From: Marinicrinis sediminis | GTDB taxonomy: Bacteria; Bacillota; Bacilli; Paenibacillales; KCTC-33676 | NCBI RefSeq assembly: GCF_042685085.1 | Contig: NZ_JBHUMM010000025.1 | Coordinates: 59,569 to 123,568, forward strand | Direction of reading: 5' to 3' | Length of the DNA stretch: 64,000 nt | In this document: piece by piece, positions 52,086 through 61,879 of the stretch | Position numbering within the stretch: the stretch's first letter is position 1 | How the letters are laid out: each line of letters opens with the position of its first letter | Program-made: the position numbers and the translations under genes | Notes under the pieces: generated by a model | Database searches by the model: none | What the model saw: the letters and a program-made list of their open reading frames with translations, nothing else | What the model was told of the DNA's origin: nothing

Positions 52086-52517
52086 TCATCCACAGGTATA
52101 ACCTTCCCTGTCTCTACATATATATATAACAGTTATGCACAGCTGCCGATTTCCTGTCCACCACATCTATTCGTTGCGATCTGGTTATCCACATGGCCAA
52201 CAGATATGAAATCTCGCATATTTTGTCATCCACTTGTGTATAATTTTTGACGCACCTTCGATCATTATGTCGCTTTCTTCACATTCTATAAACAATATGT
52301 AGTATTGTAGATAACTTCTGTCCACAAGTTATTGTGGTTGTGGATAAAATGAGCAAATTCATTGAACTGAGAGCATTTATTTGGTATGATTATCTTGTTT
52401 TTGATGTGGATAGCCGTAAACAATGAAATATTTTATTAACAGCCTGTGGATAAAATTGTGAACAACCGCTTTATATCTTGTATATATTTATTCACCATAG
52501 CTTAACTGTGTGGATAA
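52086..52517. other. oriC: oriC, left part: DnaA-box cluster upstream of dnaA
   Basis: TTATNCACA matches occur at 52133-52141 and 52185-52193 on the plus strand, and at 52339-52347, 52445-52453 and 52509-52517 on the minus strand. One-mismatch boxes are at 52086 and 52405. Orientation flips in the middle of the 700-bp AT-rich region between rpmH and dnaA. This is the incA/incB-type half of a bipartite Bacillales origin; the rpmH and dnaA promoters must also be here. Confidence 0.92.
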
Positions 52518-52519
52518 AT

Positions 52520-52579
52520 TTCGACAAGATTCTTTTTTTCGCTTTTTTTTGATATTTCGTTTTCATGAAGCATGTCGAA
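52520..52579. promoter_or_regulatory. Two candidate Spo0A boxes next to the dnaA start
   Basis: TTCGACA at 52520-52526 and TGTCGAA at 52573-52579 match the core 0A box on opposite strands. The first abuts a DnaA box. Spo0A binds such boxes at oriC in B. subtilis to limit re-initiation during sporulation. A 7-base motif gives modest certainty. Confidence 0.4.
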
Positions 52580-52651
52580 TTCGAGGTTTCGATAAGCGGT
52601 TGAAATGGAGCCACAGTTTTTTTGTTGGAAGTAGGTAAAGGAGTGACTCCA

Positions 52652-54007
52652 GTGGAAAGCCATAAGCAGCAAATTTGGCAGCAGATCCTCGATATTATAC
52701 AAACCAAAGTCAGCAAGCCGAGCTTCGACACCTGGCTGAAATCGACTCGCGTCGTGGTGATGAATGAAACGACGCTGATCGTGAGTGCGCCCACCGTATT
52801 CGCCAGAGATTGGCTGGAAAGCCGGTACACCAAGCTGATTCATACGACGGTTTCCGAATTTTTGGGCAGTCCGCTGCAATTGAAGATTATCAGTGATGAA
52901 GATGAAGAACAGGTCGAGCTGGAAGAAAAGATGCCCAAGCCCAAGGAAGATCCTGCGGCTGCGTCCGATGAACTCGTTTCCACGATGCTCAATCCCAAAT
53001 ATACGTTTGACACCTTCGTCATCGGTTCCGGAAACCGGTTCGCCCATGCTGCTTCGCTTGCCGTTGCAGAAGCACCGGCCAAGGCGTACAACCCGCTTTT
53101 TTTGTATGGGGGCGTAGGGCTGGGCAAAACGCATCTCATGCATGCGATCGGACATTACATTCTGGAGCATAACCCAAAATCGAAGGTGCTCTATATTTCA
53201 TCTGAAAAATTCACCAATGAATTCATCAATGCCATTCGGGATAACCGGGGAGAAAGCTTCCGCAACAAGTACCGCAATATCGATATCCTGCTGATTGACG
53301 ACATTCAGTTTTTGGCTGGCAAAGAGCAGACCCAGGAAGAGTTCTTCCATACGTTCAATGCCCTTCATGAGGAACGAAAGCAGATTATTATCTCCAGTGA
53401 TCGTCCGCCCAAGGAAATTCCGACTCTGGAAGAACGTTTGCGTTCCCGCTTCGAGTGGGGCCTGATTACAGACATTCAGCCTCCTGATCTAGAAACACGG
53501 ATTGCCATTTTGCGCAAGAAGGCCAAGGCAGAAAACCTGGACATTCCGAATGAAGCCATGATGTATATTGCCAATCAGGTGGACACGAACATCCGAGAGC
53601 TGGAAGGGGCACTGATCCGGGTCGTGGCGTATTCCTCTCTTACGAACCAGGATATTACGGCACATCTCGCCGCTGAAGCCCTGAAGGACATTATGCCATC
53701 TTCCCGTCCAAAGGTTGTAACCATTCAGGACATTCAGGAGAAAGTCGGGGAATATTACGGTGTACGCATTGAGGATTTCAAGGCACGCAAGCGAACGAAA
53801 GCGGTGGCCTTTCCGAGACAAGTCGCCATGTATCTCTCCAGGGAGCTGACAGACTTCTCTCTGCCGAAAATCGGCGAAGCTTTTGGAGGACGAGATCACA
53901 CAACGGTCATTCATGCCCATGAGAAGATTTCTTCCACTCTGAAGGTCGATCAGGATCTCTATAAATCGATCAATACGCTTATCAACAAGATCAAAAATTC
54001 GTCTTAA
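52652..54007 (+). CDS. dnaA: Chromosomal replication initiator DnaA
   Basis: 451 residues from GTG 52652 (AAAGGAG 8 bases upstream; the ORF extends 10 codons to a TTG without RBS). N-terminal DnaD/DnaB-interaction domain, AAA+ with Walker A GGVGLGKTH and Walker B LLIDDIQF, and a C-terminal HTH with the DnaA signature GGRDHTTVIHA. Confidence 0.98.
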   Translation: MESHKQQIWQQILDIIQTKVSKPSFDTWLKSTRVVVMNETTLIVSAPTVFARDWLESRYTKLIHTTVSEFLGSPLQLKIISDEDEEQVELEEKMPKPKEDPAAASDELVSTMLNPKYTFDTFVIGSGNRFAHAASLAVAEAPAKAYNPLFLYGGVGLGKTHLMHAIGHYILEHNPKSKVLYISSEKFTNEFINAIRDNRGESFRNKYRNIDILLIDDIQFLAGKEQTQEEFFHTFNALHEERKQIIISSDRPPKEIPTLEERLRSRFEWGLITDIQPPDLETRIAILRKKAKAENLDIPNEAMMYIANQVDTNIRELEGALIRVVAYSSLTNQDITAHLAAEALKDIMPSSRPKVVTIQDIQEKVGEYYGVRIEDFKARKRTKAVAFPRQVAMYLSRELTDFSLPKIGEAFGGRDHTTVIHAHEKISSTLKVDQDLYKSINTLINKIKNSS

Positions 54008-54178
54008 TTCATACACAGCCTATGCACAATTTATTCACATGTGGATAGGCTTAAAATTTGGGTTTAAGGGTACTTATACACATATTCAGGCCCTCTACTA
54101 TTATTAAGAATAAAATAAAGGTATTATTATATATATGTTCTCCACCCAAAACGAAGAACATGTTTGTAGGAGGAAGTT
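54008..54178. other. oriC: oriC, right part: dnaA-dnaN intergenic DnaA boxes and unwinding region
   Basis: TTATTCACA at 54031, TTATACACA at 54074 and an opposing TGTGGATAG at 54040, followed by an A/T-only stretch at about 54096-54137. The latter is the probable DNA-unwinding element. A TACTATTATTAAG run could hold DnaA-trio repeats. The dnaN RBS AGGAGG is at 54168. Confidence 0.88.
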
Positions 54179-55321
54179 ATGAAATTAACCGTAACCAAGC
54201 AAGAATTAAATGAATCCATCCAACATGTCTCCAAAGCCATTTCCAGTCGAACGACCATCCCCATTCTCAGCGGCATCAAAATGGATGTCTCTCATCAGGG
54301 CATGACATTAACAGCCAGTGATACGGACATATCCATTCAAAGCTTTATTGCGACAGAAAAAGACGGGAAAACGATCGTAGAGGTGCATCAGCCAGGCAGT
54401 GTGGTACTCCCTGCGAAGTTTTTCGTGGAAATTATCAAGAAGTTGCCAGCCGATGAAGTTGAGATTGAAGTCAGCGAGCAATTTCACACCCTCATTCGTT
54501 CCGGAAAATCCGAGATCAATATGAATGGCCTGGACCCGGAGGAATACCCCCTCCTGCCCAAGCTGGAAGAAAATCAGATTTTGTCTGTCCCGTCTGATCT
54601 GCTGAAATCGATGATCCGGCAGACGATTTTTTCGGTGTCTCAAAACGAGAGCACACCCATCCTGACAGGGGTCCAGTGGCAGCTGTCCAAAGGCAAGCTC
54701 AAGCTGGTATCCACAGACCGGCATCGTCTCGCTTCCCGTGAAGTCGAGATTGAGAAGCATGGAGACCTGGAATTTAAAAATGTCGTCATCTCAGGCAAGA
54801 ACCTGAATGAATTAAATAAAATTTTGCCTGATCAAAACGTCATGATCGATATGGTCGTGGCAGAAAGTCAGGTGCTGTTCAAACTAAATCATCTGTTGTT
54901 CTATACGCGCATTCTGGATGGTGTATATCCGGATACGTCAAAAATCATCCCGAGCGGCTTCAAAACCGAGATGGTCATTCATACCAAATCATTCATGAAT
55001 GCCGTGGATCGTGCCTACCTGCTCTCCCGCGAGGAGAAGACGAATATCGTCAAGCTGATGGCCCAGGGTAATGGCGTGGTAGAAATTTCGTCCAGTCTGA
55101 CCGAACTTGGCAAAATTACGGAGGAAGTCGAAGCCATTTCCTATCAGGGAGAGCCGCTGAAGATCTCCTTCAACTCCAAATACATGCTCGATGCCCTGAA
55201 AGTCACGGACAGCGAGAAGATTCATATCGGCTTTACCGGCGCGATGAGTCCGATTGTCATCCAGCCTGAAGATCATGTACAACTGCTTCATCTCATTCTT
55301 CCTTACCGTACGACAAACTAA
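54179..55321 (+). CDS. dnaN: DNA polymerase III beta clamp
   Basis: 380 residues, three clamp domains; SSRTTIPILSG, GLDPEEYPLLP and the C-terminal LILPYRT are diagnostic. It encircles DNA and tethers polymerases. Follows dnaA after the second oriC region. Confidence 0.98.
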   Translation: MKLTVTKQELNESIQHVSKAISSRTTIPILSGIKMDVSHQGMTLTASDTDISIQSFIATEKDGKTIVEVHQPGSVVLPAKFFVEIIKKLPADEVEIEVSEQFHTLIRSGKSEINMNGLDPEEYPLLPKLEENQILSVPSDLLKSMIRQTIFSVSQNESTPILTGVQWQLSKGKLKLVSTDRHRLASREVEIEKHGDLEFKNVVISGKNLNELNKILPDQNVMIDMVVAESQVLFKLNHLLFYTRILDGVYPDTSKIIPSGFKTEMVIHTKSFMNAVDRAYLLSREEKTNIVKLMAQGNGVVEISSSLTELGKITEEVEAISYQGEPLKISFNSKYMLDALKVTDSEKIHIGFTGAMSPIVIQPEDHVQLLHLILPYRTTN

Positions 55322-55361
55322 GAGAAGGACCAAAAAATGAGAATGAAAGGTAGGCGTAAAC

Positions 55362-55577
55362 GTGGCAACAGATGTTCACATTTCTGATGCGTATATTACT
55401 CTCGGCCAACTGCTCAAAAAGCTCGATCTTGTATCCACAGGTGGACAAGTCAAATTCTTTTTGGCAGAAACGGCGATCATTGTGAATGGCGAGGCCGAAA
55501 ATCGGCGGGGGAAAAAGCTGTGGCCAGGTGATCAAGTTCACATTGAGGGCCATGGTGCTGTTCAGATTACCAACTAG
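55362..55577 (+). CDS. yaaA: S4-domain protein YaaA (YlmH-like RNA-binding)
   Basis: 71 residues from GTG 55362. ITLGQLLKKLDLVSTGGQVK and VNGEAENRRGKKLWPGD match the S4 RNA-binding fold of the dnaN-recF spacer gene. It is thought to assist ribosome assembly. Confidence 0.93.
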   Translation: MATDVHISDAYITLGQLLKKLDLVSTGGQVKFFLAETAIIVNGEAENRRGKKLWPGDQVHIEGHGAVQITN

Positions 55578-55609
55578 CATTTCCGGCATCCATCTAGGAG
55601 GAATCCGCT

Positions 55610-56725
55610 TTGCGGTTAAAACGTTTCCAGCTGCGGCATTATCGCAACTATGAACACATTGAAATTGAGGCAGCGGACCAGGTCAATATTTTTATCGGTC
55701 CGAATGCCCAGGGAAAAACGAATCTGCTGGAGTCGATCTATGTACTGGCCTTGACCAAATCGCACCGAACGCACAAGGACAAGGAATTGATTCAGTGGGA
55801 ACAGCAGCAGGCCAGATTGTCCGGGGAACTGGATCGCAAGTATGGCATCTGCCGGCTTGACCTTATGATTTCCCAGCAAGGAAAGAAAGCCAATCTCAAT
55901 GGCCTGGAGCAAAAAAAATTGAGCGGCTATATCGGCGCGCTCAATGTGGTGATGTTTGCTCCGGAGGATCTGGAGATCGTGAAGGGCTCGCCCGGTGTGC
56001 GACGGCGATTTCTGGACATGGAAATTGCCCAGGTCTACCCGAGCTATGTGCATGAATTGACACAATATCAAAAAATACTGGCTCAAAAGAACCAGCAACT
56101 GAAACAGTTCGATCGCAAGGTTCATACCGACATGCTGGACATCTGGAATGAACAACTTGCAAACAGTGGTTCTAAAATCATGAGAAAACGTCAACAATTT
56201 ATAGATAAACTTCAAAAATGGGCCGAACAGATCCATTTCAGCATTACGGAGGGAAGGGAAAAGCTAGAGATTGTCTATCATCCCTCTATTCCTTTGTTAG
56301 ATGACGAAACTATGGTTTTCGAGCAATTTATGGTAAAGTTAACACAGAACCAGGAACAAGAACGCAGACGCGGTATGTCTTTGTATGGGCCCCATCGGGA
56401 TGACCTGCAATTTTTCATCAATGGCAAAGAGGTTCAGACCTTTGGATCGCAGGGGCAGCAGCGCACGACAGCCCTTTCCGTTAAACTGGCCGAAATCGAA
56501 CTCATTCACCAGGAGGTTGGAGAATATCCGATTCTCCTGCTTGATGATGTATTGTCCGAGCTGGATGAGAACCGTCAGACGAAGCTGATCGAGACCTTTC
56601 AGGAAAAGGTTCAGACCTTCATCACCACGACCGGCCTGGAAAGTGTCAATCTGCAAAAGCTGCAGGGTGCGAAGCTGTTTCAAGTCAAGGAAGGATGGAT
56701 TGACAACAGCGGCTATATTACATAA
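55610..56725 (+). CDS. recF: DNA repair ATPase RecF
   Basis: 371 residues from TTG 55610 with AGGAGGAA upstream. Walker A GPNAQGKTNLLE, ABC-type signature near the C-terminus and Walker B LLLDDVLSELD. It loads RecA at gapped DNA. Lies 32 bases after yaaA. Confidence 0.97.
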   Translation: MRLKRFQLRHYRNYEHIEIEAADQVNIFIGPNAQGKTNLLESIYVLALTKSHRTHKDKELIQWEQQQARLSGELDRKYGICRLDLMISQQGKKANLNGLEQKKLSGYIGALNVVMFAPEDLEIVKGSPGVRRRFLDMEIAQVYPSYVHELTQYQKILAQKNQQLKQFDRKVHTDMLDIWNEQLANSGSKIMRKRQQFIDKLQKWAEQIHFSITEGREKLEIVYHPSIPLLDDETMVFEQFMVKLTQNQEQERRRGMSLYGPHRDDLQFFINGKEVQTFGSQGQQRTTALSVKLAEIELIHQEVGEYPILLLDDVLSELDENRQTKLIETFQEKVQTFITTTGLESVNLQKLQGAKLFQVKEGWIDNSGYIT

Positions 56726-56766
56726 CTGATCGCCTACAGAGCGAGTCAGTTAAGGAGGACGGTTTC

Positions 56767-57021
56767 ATGTTCATCCATTTAGGCGGGGAAAAGGTAATTC
56801 GAGCATCAGAGCTGATCGGAATTTTCGATTTGTCCATTGAGGATGTGTCCAAAATCTCCAAGCAATTCATTCAGCAGGCCCACGCAAATAAAAAAGTCGA
56901 GACAATCGGAGAGGAATCGCCCAAGTCGATGGTGATCGCCATGGACAAAATTTATTATTCTCCCATCTCGTCTGCCACATTGAAAAAAAGAGCGAAGCAT
57001 TTGCTCACGCATTTATCTTAG
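56767..57021 (+). CDS. remB: Extracellular matrix regulator RemB (YaaB-like, DUF370)
   Basis: 84 residues. MFIHLGGEKVI and SMVIAMDKIYYSPISSATL match the RemB/YaaB family, DNA-binding activators of matrix genes in B. subtilis. It lies between recF and gyrB as usual. Confidence 0.9.
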   Translation: MFIHLGGEKVIRASELIGIFDLSIEDVSKISKQFIQQAHANKKVETIGEESPKSMVIAMDKIYYSPISSATLKKRAKHLLTHLS

Positions 57022-57080
57022 CTCTGCTTACAGAGCTTGCACATACATGAGAATGACCTTAAAGAAGCGGGTGAAAATGG

Positions 57081-58994
57081 ATGTCTGTAAATCAGCATGC
57101 CTATGATGAGAGTCAGATACAGGTACTGGAAGGGTTAGAGGCAGTAAGGAAACGACCGGGAATGTATATCGGATCGACAAGCGTAAAAGGCCTGCACCAT
57201 CTCGTATGGGAAGTCATGGATAACAGTATCGATGAGGCGCTGGCCGGTTATTGTACCGAAATCATCATCACGGTCCATGAGGACAATTGTGTCACCGTAC
57301 AGGACAACGGACGCGGTATTCCGGTCGGGGAGCATCCCAAACTGAAAAAGCCGGCGGTCGAAGTGGTCATGACGGTGCTTCATGCGGGCGGAAAATTTGG
57401 GGGCGAAGGCTACAAGGTTTCCGGTGGTCTGCATGGCGTCGGGGTTTCTGTTGTCAACGCATTGTCTGAATGGCTGCAAGTGGAGGTCCATCGTGACGGC
57501 AAGATCCATCAGCAGAAATATTTGCGCGGGATGCCGGCCTATGACCTGAAGGTGGTAGGTGAAACCGACCGCACAGGAACGTCTGTTACGTTCAAGCCAG
57601 ATGCTGAGATCTTCACAGATACGACCGTATATGACTATGACACACTGCAAAACCGGATCAGGGAAATGGCCTTTTTGAACAAAGGCATCCAGATTACCCT
57701 GGTGGATGAGCGGACGGGTGCGCAAGAAGTGTTCAAGTATGACGGCGGTATCAGTTCCTTCGTCGAATACTTGAATCAGTCCAAGGAAGTGCTGCACGAA
57801 CCTCCGATTTACGTAGAGGGACACCGGGAGCACATTCATGTGGAAGTGGCCTTGCAGTACAACGCCAGCTACTCCGATCATATTTATTCATTTGCCAATA
57901 ATATCAATACCCATGAGGGCGGGACGCATGAATCGGGTTTCAAGAGTGCGCTTACCCGTATTATTAACGACTATGCAAGAAAGTCCGGAAGTATTAAAGA
58001 CAATGACTCCAATCTGTCTGGAGAAGATGTGCGGGAAGGGATGACGGCGATTATCTCCGTCAAAATTCCTGAACCTCAGTTCGAAGGTCAGACGAAGACC
58101 AAGCTCGGAAACAGCGAGGCACGTGGTGTGGTCGAGTCGTTGTTCTCAGAGAAGTTCCAGGAATTTCTCGAGGAGAACCCGTCTGTCTCCAAGCGGATCA
58201 TCGAGAAGGCGTTACAGGCTGCAAGAGCAAGAGAGGCTGCACGGAAGGCCAGAGAACTGACGCGGAGAAAGAACGCCCTGGAAGTGAGTTCATTGCCGGG
58301 GAAACTGGCGGACTGTTCATCCAAGGATGCTTCCATCAGCGAATTGTATATTGTCGAGGGGGATTCGGCAGGCGGCTCAGCCAAGCAAGGCCGTGACCGT
58401 CATTTCCAGGCTATCCTGCCGCTGCGCGGGAAAATCCTGAACGTAGAAAAAGCGCGTCTGGACCGGATCTTGTCCAATACAGAGATTCGCGCCATTATTA
58501 CAGCGCTTGGCACAGGGATTGGGGAAGATTTCAACATCGAGAAGGCCAGATATCACAAGATCATCATTATGACCGATGCGGATGTAGACGGCGCTCATAT
58601 TCGCACATTATTGTTGACGTTCTTGTATCGTTATATGCGTGCGGTCATTGAGAACGGCTACGTGTATATTGCCCAGCCGCCTCTATACAAAATTGAGAAA
58701 AACAAAGTCATCCGTTATGCCTATAATGACAAGCAGAAGGATGCCATTTTCGCTGAATTGGGTGATGCAGGCGCCAAAGCCAACGTACAACGCTACAAAG
58801 GTCTTGGCGAGATGAATCCCAATCAGCTGTGGGAAACCACGATGGACCCGGAAAGCCGTACGCTCCTTCAAGTCACCATTGACGATGCCATTGAAGCAGA
58901 TCTGGTGTTTGATACCTTGATGGGAGACAACGTCGAGCCTCGCCGTGATTTCATTCAGGAGCATGCTCGCTACGTAGACAATCTGGATATTTGA
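57081..58994 (+). CDS. gyrB: DNA gyrase subunit B
   Basis: 637 residues. GHKL ATPase (EVMDNSIDEALAG, GGLHGVGVSVVNALS), TOPRIM with EGDSAGGSAKQGRDR and DADVDGAHIRTL, then the C-terminal domain ending RRDFIQEHA. Type IIA topoisomerase with GyrA. Confidence 0.98.
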   Translation: MSVNQHAYDESQIQVLEGLEAVRKRPGMYIGSTSVKGLHHLVWEVMDNSIDEALAGYCTEIIITVHEDNCVTVQDNGRGIPVGEHPKLKKPAVEVVMTVLHAGGKFGGEGYKVSGGLHGVGVSVVNALSEWLQVEVHRDGKIHQQKYLRGMPAYDLKVVGETDRTGTSVTFKPDAEIFTDTTVYDYDTLQNRIREMAFLNKGIQITLVDERTGAQEVFKYDGGISSFVEYLNQSKEVLHEPPIYVEGHREHIHVEVALQYNASYSDHIYSFANNINTHEGGTHESGFKSALTRIINDYARKSGSIKDNDSNLSGEDVREGMTAIISVKIPEPQFEGQTKTKLGNSEARGVVESLFSEKFQEFLEENPSVSKRIIEKALQAARAREAARKARELTRRKNALEVSSLPGKLADCSSKDASISELYIVEGDSAGGSAKQGRDRHFQAILPLRGKILNVEKARLDRILSNTEIRAIITALGTGIGEDFNIEKARYHKIIIMTDADVDGAHIRTLLLTFLYRYMRAVIENGYVYIAQPPLYKIEKNKVIRYAYNDKQKDAIFAELGDAGAKANVQRYKGLGEMNPNQLWETTMDPESRTLLQVTIDDAIEADLVFDTLMGDNVEPRRDFIQEHARYVDNLDI

Positions 58995-59069
58995 CGGAAC
59001 GACGAAACTTGCATTCGTCGAACCGATCGCCTGAACAGGTGAAATTGTGAGGATTGAAGGAGGTTAACC

Positions 59070-61646
59070 ATGGCGGAAGAAAATCGCCCTCAAGTGAAGG
59101 ATCGGGATATTAGTGCGGAGATGCGCAGCTCGTTTATGGATTATGCGATGAGCATCATCGTCAGCCGTGCCCTTCCTGATGTACGAGACGGGCTAAAACC
59201 GGTACATCGAAGAATATTGTACGCCATGTCGGAACTGGGCATGTCTCCAGACAAGCCATATAAAAAATCAGCGAGAATCGTCGGAGAAGTGATCGGGAAG
59301 TACCATCCACACGGTGATTCTGCGGTGTATGAGACCATGGTTCGGATGGCGCAGGATTTCTCACTGCGCTACATGCTGATCGACGGTCACGGGAACTTCG
59401 GTTCCATTGACGGCGATGCGGCTGCTGCGATGCGTTATACAGAGGCACGTCTATCCAAAATTGCGATGGAAATGCTGCGAGATATTCAGAAGGACACCAT
59501 TGACTTCATTCCCAACTATGACGGGGAGGAAAAAGAGCCATCCGTATTGCCGGCACGCTTTCCAAACCTGTTGGTAAACGGGATTTCGGGGATAGCTGTC
59601 GGAATGGCGACCAACATCCCCCCTCATAATCTGGGAGAAGTCATTGACGGTACTCTGGCTTTGATCAAGGACCCGGAATTGACCCCTCTTGATCTCATGA
59701 CGTATATTAAAGGACCCGATTTCCCGACAGGTGGATACATACTCGGCAGAGAGGGCATCAAGCAGGCTTACTCTACAGGCAGAGGCAGTGTCACGATCCG
59801 GGCAAAAGCGGAAATTGAGGAAGTCAACAACAAGGCCAGAATCATTGTCAATGAGCTTCCTTATCAAGTCATCAAGGCCCGACTGATTGAGAAAATAGCG
59901 GAACTCGTTCGCGAGAAGAAGATTGAAGGCATTACGGACTTGCGGGATGAATCGGATCGCAATGGCATGCGGATTGTGATTGAACTTCGCCGTGATGTGA
60001 ATCCGAGTGTCATTCTGAATAATTTATACAAGCAAACCGCGATGCAAACCACCTTTGGCATGAATATGCTGGCGATTGTCAATCGGGAACCGAAGGTGCT
60101 CAATGTCAAGGAAGTGCTTCATCATTACTTGCAGCATCAGATTGAGGTTATTCGCAGAAGAACCGAATTTGATCTGAAAAAGGCGGAAGCCAGAGCTCAC
60201 ATCCTGGAAGGTTTGCGCATTGCGCTGGATCATTTGGACGAAGTGATTGCGCTCATACGGGCTTCATCCAATACGGAACAGGCTCGTGAAGGCCTCATGA
60301 GCAACTTCCAGCTCAGCCATGATCAGGCACAGGCCATTCTGGATATGCGTCTGCAACGCTTGACGGCCTTGGAACGTGAGAAAATTGAAAATGAATATGC
60401 CGAGCTGCTCAAGAAAATTGCCGAGTATAAAGCGATTTTGGCAGATGAGCAATTGGTGCTTGATATTATCAGTGAAGAACTGACCGAAGTGAAGCAGCGT
60501 TTCAATGACGAGAGACGGACTGAAATTACGATCGGGGATGAAATGATTCTCGACGAGGATCTGATTCCGCGTGAAGATGTCGTCATTACCGTTACCCATA
60601 CCGGCTATATCAAGCGTCTGCCTGTCACCACTTACCGCAGCCAGAAACGCGGTGGTCGTGGCGTCATGGGGATGGACACCAAGGAGAATGACTTTGTTGA
60701 GCAACTCTTTGTCACCAATACCCATCATTATCTGCTCTTCTTCACCAACAAGGGCAAGGCCTATCGCTTGAAAGCCTATGAAATTCCGGAGCTCGGTCGT
60801 ACAGCAAGAGGAACGCCGATCATCAATTTGATTCAGATCGAACAGGGTGAGAAGATCAGCGCTGTGATCGAGATCGAATCATTTGATGAACCGAATAACC
60901 TCTTCTTCGCCACCAAGCAGGGGATTGTCAAGAAGACGCCGCTCCAGGATTATGTCAATATTCGCAGAGCTGGTCTAATTGCCATTAACCTTCGCGAGGA
61001 TGACGAACTGATTCGCGTGAAGCTTACCGATGGTCACCAGCAGATCATTATGGGAACCGAAAGCGGGTTATCTATCCGTTTCTCCGAGGAAGATGTGCGG
61101 ACCATGGGCCGTACCGCAACGGGCGTGAAGGGAATTTCCCTTACAGATCAGGATTCAGTTATCGACATGGATGTCGTGGATGAAGATGATACGGTCCTGA
61201 TCGTGACGACCAAAGGTTACGGAAAACGTACGCCGATGTCGGAATACCGCATGCAGACACGCGGGGGGAAAGGGATCAAGACGATCAGCCTGACAGAGAA
61301 GAACGGGGATGTCGTTGTTCTCAAAGTCGTGAAGCAGGATGAAGATCTGATGGTCATTACCGCTTCCGGCACCTTGATTCGAACCGGGATCGAGGGCATT
61401 TCCACGATGGGTCGCTATGCGCAGGGCGTGCGTATTATTCATATTCGCGAGGACGATGAAGTAGCAACGGTCACGCGAGTGAAAAGACAGGATGAAGTGG
61501 AAGAATTGGATGAATTGGAACAATTGGAGGAATCCGAATTGTTGGCTGATCCATCTCTCCAGACCGATTCCACAGATGAACAAGCGCTTGCTGATCCGAT
61601 CGCGGACCAGGATGAAGAGGAAGACGATCAAAACCAAACTGAATAA
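59070..61646 (+). CDS. gyrA: DNA gyrase subunit A
   Basis: 858 residues; AAGGAGGT precedes the ATG. Catalytic Y123 (AMRYTEARL). The quinolone region has S84 and E88, the sensitive-type residues. C-terminal beta-pinwheel with QKRGGRGV GyrA box, then an unusually acidic tail from about 810. 75 bases after gyrB. Confidence 0.98.
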   Translation: MAEENRPQVKDRDISAEMRSSFMDYAMSIIVSRALPDVRDGLKPVHRRILYAMSELGMSPDKPYKKSARIVGEVIGKYHPHGDSAVYETMVRMAQDFSLRYMLIDGHGNFGSIDGDAAAAMRYTEARLSKIAMEMLRDIQKDTIDFIPNYDGEEKEPSVLPARFPNLLVNGISGIAVGMATNIPPHNLGEVIDGTLALIKDPELTPLDLMTYIKGPDFPTGGYILGREGIKQAYSTGRGSVTIRAKAEIEEVNNKARIIVNELPYQVIKARLIEKIAELVREKKIEGITDLRDESDRNGMRIVIELRRDVNPSVILNNLYKQTAMQTTFGMNMLAIVNREPKVLNVKEVLHHYLQHQIEVIRRRTEFDLKKAEARAHILEGLRIALDHLDEVIALIRASSNTEQAREGLMSNFQLSHDQAQAILDMRLQRLTALEREKIENEYAELLKKIAEYKAILADEQLVLDIISEELTEVKQRFNDERRTEITIGDEMILDEDLIPREDVVITVTHTGYIKRLPVTTYRSQKRGGRGVMGMDTKENDFVEQLFVTNTHHYLLFFTNKGKAYRLKAYEIPELGRTARGTPIINLIQIEQGEKISAVIEIESFDEPNNLFFATKQGIVKKTPLQDYVNIRRAGLIAINLREDDELIRVKLTDGHQQIIMGTESGLSIRFSEEDVRTMGRTATGVKGISLTDQDSVIDMDVVDEDDTVLIVTTKGYGKRTPMSEYRMQTRGGKGIKTISLTEKNGDVVVLKVVKQDEDLMVITASGTLIRTGIEGISTMGRYAQGVRIIHIREDDEVATVTRVKRQDEVEELDELEQLEESELLADPSLQTDSTDEQALADPIADQDEEEDDQNQTE

Positions 61647-61700
61647 AAGCTTAGGCAAACAGCAACAAGTGTGCAACTAAGCAAATGTGCAAATGAATAC

Positions 61701-61764
61701 ATGAGACAGATAAACAAATGAGATAAATCTACGCATGAGATAGATGTACGAATGTGATAGATAA
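61701..61764. repeat. Degenerate 17-bp tandem repeats after gyrA
   Basis: Units starting at 61701, 61718, 61735 and 61752 (the last partial) each begin ATGAGA or ATGTGA followed by TAGA/TAAA-rich sequence. Two shorter relatives (ATG-start) precede them. No ORF or other feature explains them. Confidence 0.6.
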
Positions 61765-61772
61765 ATGTGAAC

Positions 61773-61808
61773 AAAAAGGATTGGGCTTTAATGCCAATCC
61801 TTTTTGTT
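61773..61808 (+). terminator. gyrA terminator
   Basis: A 12-bp stem (AAAAAGGATTGG at 61773-61784 with 61794-61805) and a plus-strand tail TTTTTGTTTT. Confidence 0.9.
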
Positions 61809-61879
61809 TTACAATATAGGAAGTGAAAGAGTGCGTTGGCGATGCCAAGGCAATTAACTAATAATAGGGTGAGCCGAAC

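Noticed and set aside
52502..53170. 222-codon minus-strand ORF overlapping the start of dnaA and oriC
   Set aside because: Runs through DnaA boxes and against dnaA; no motif and no RBS.
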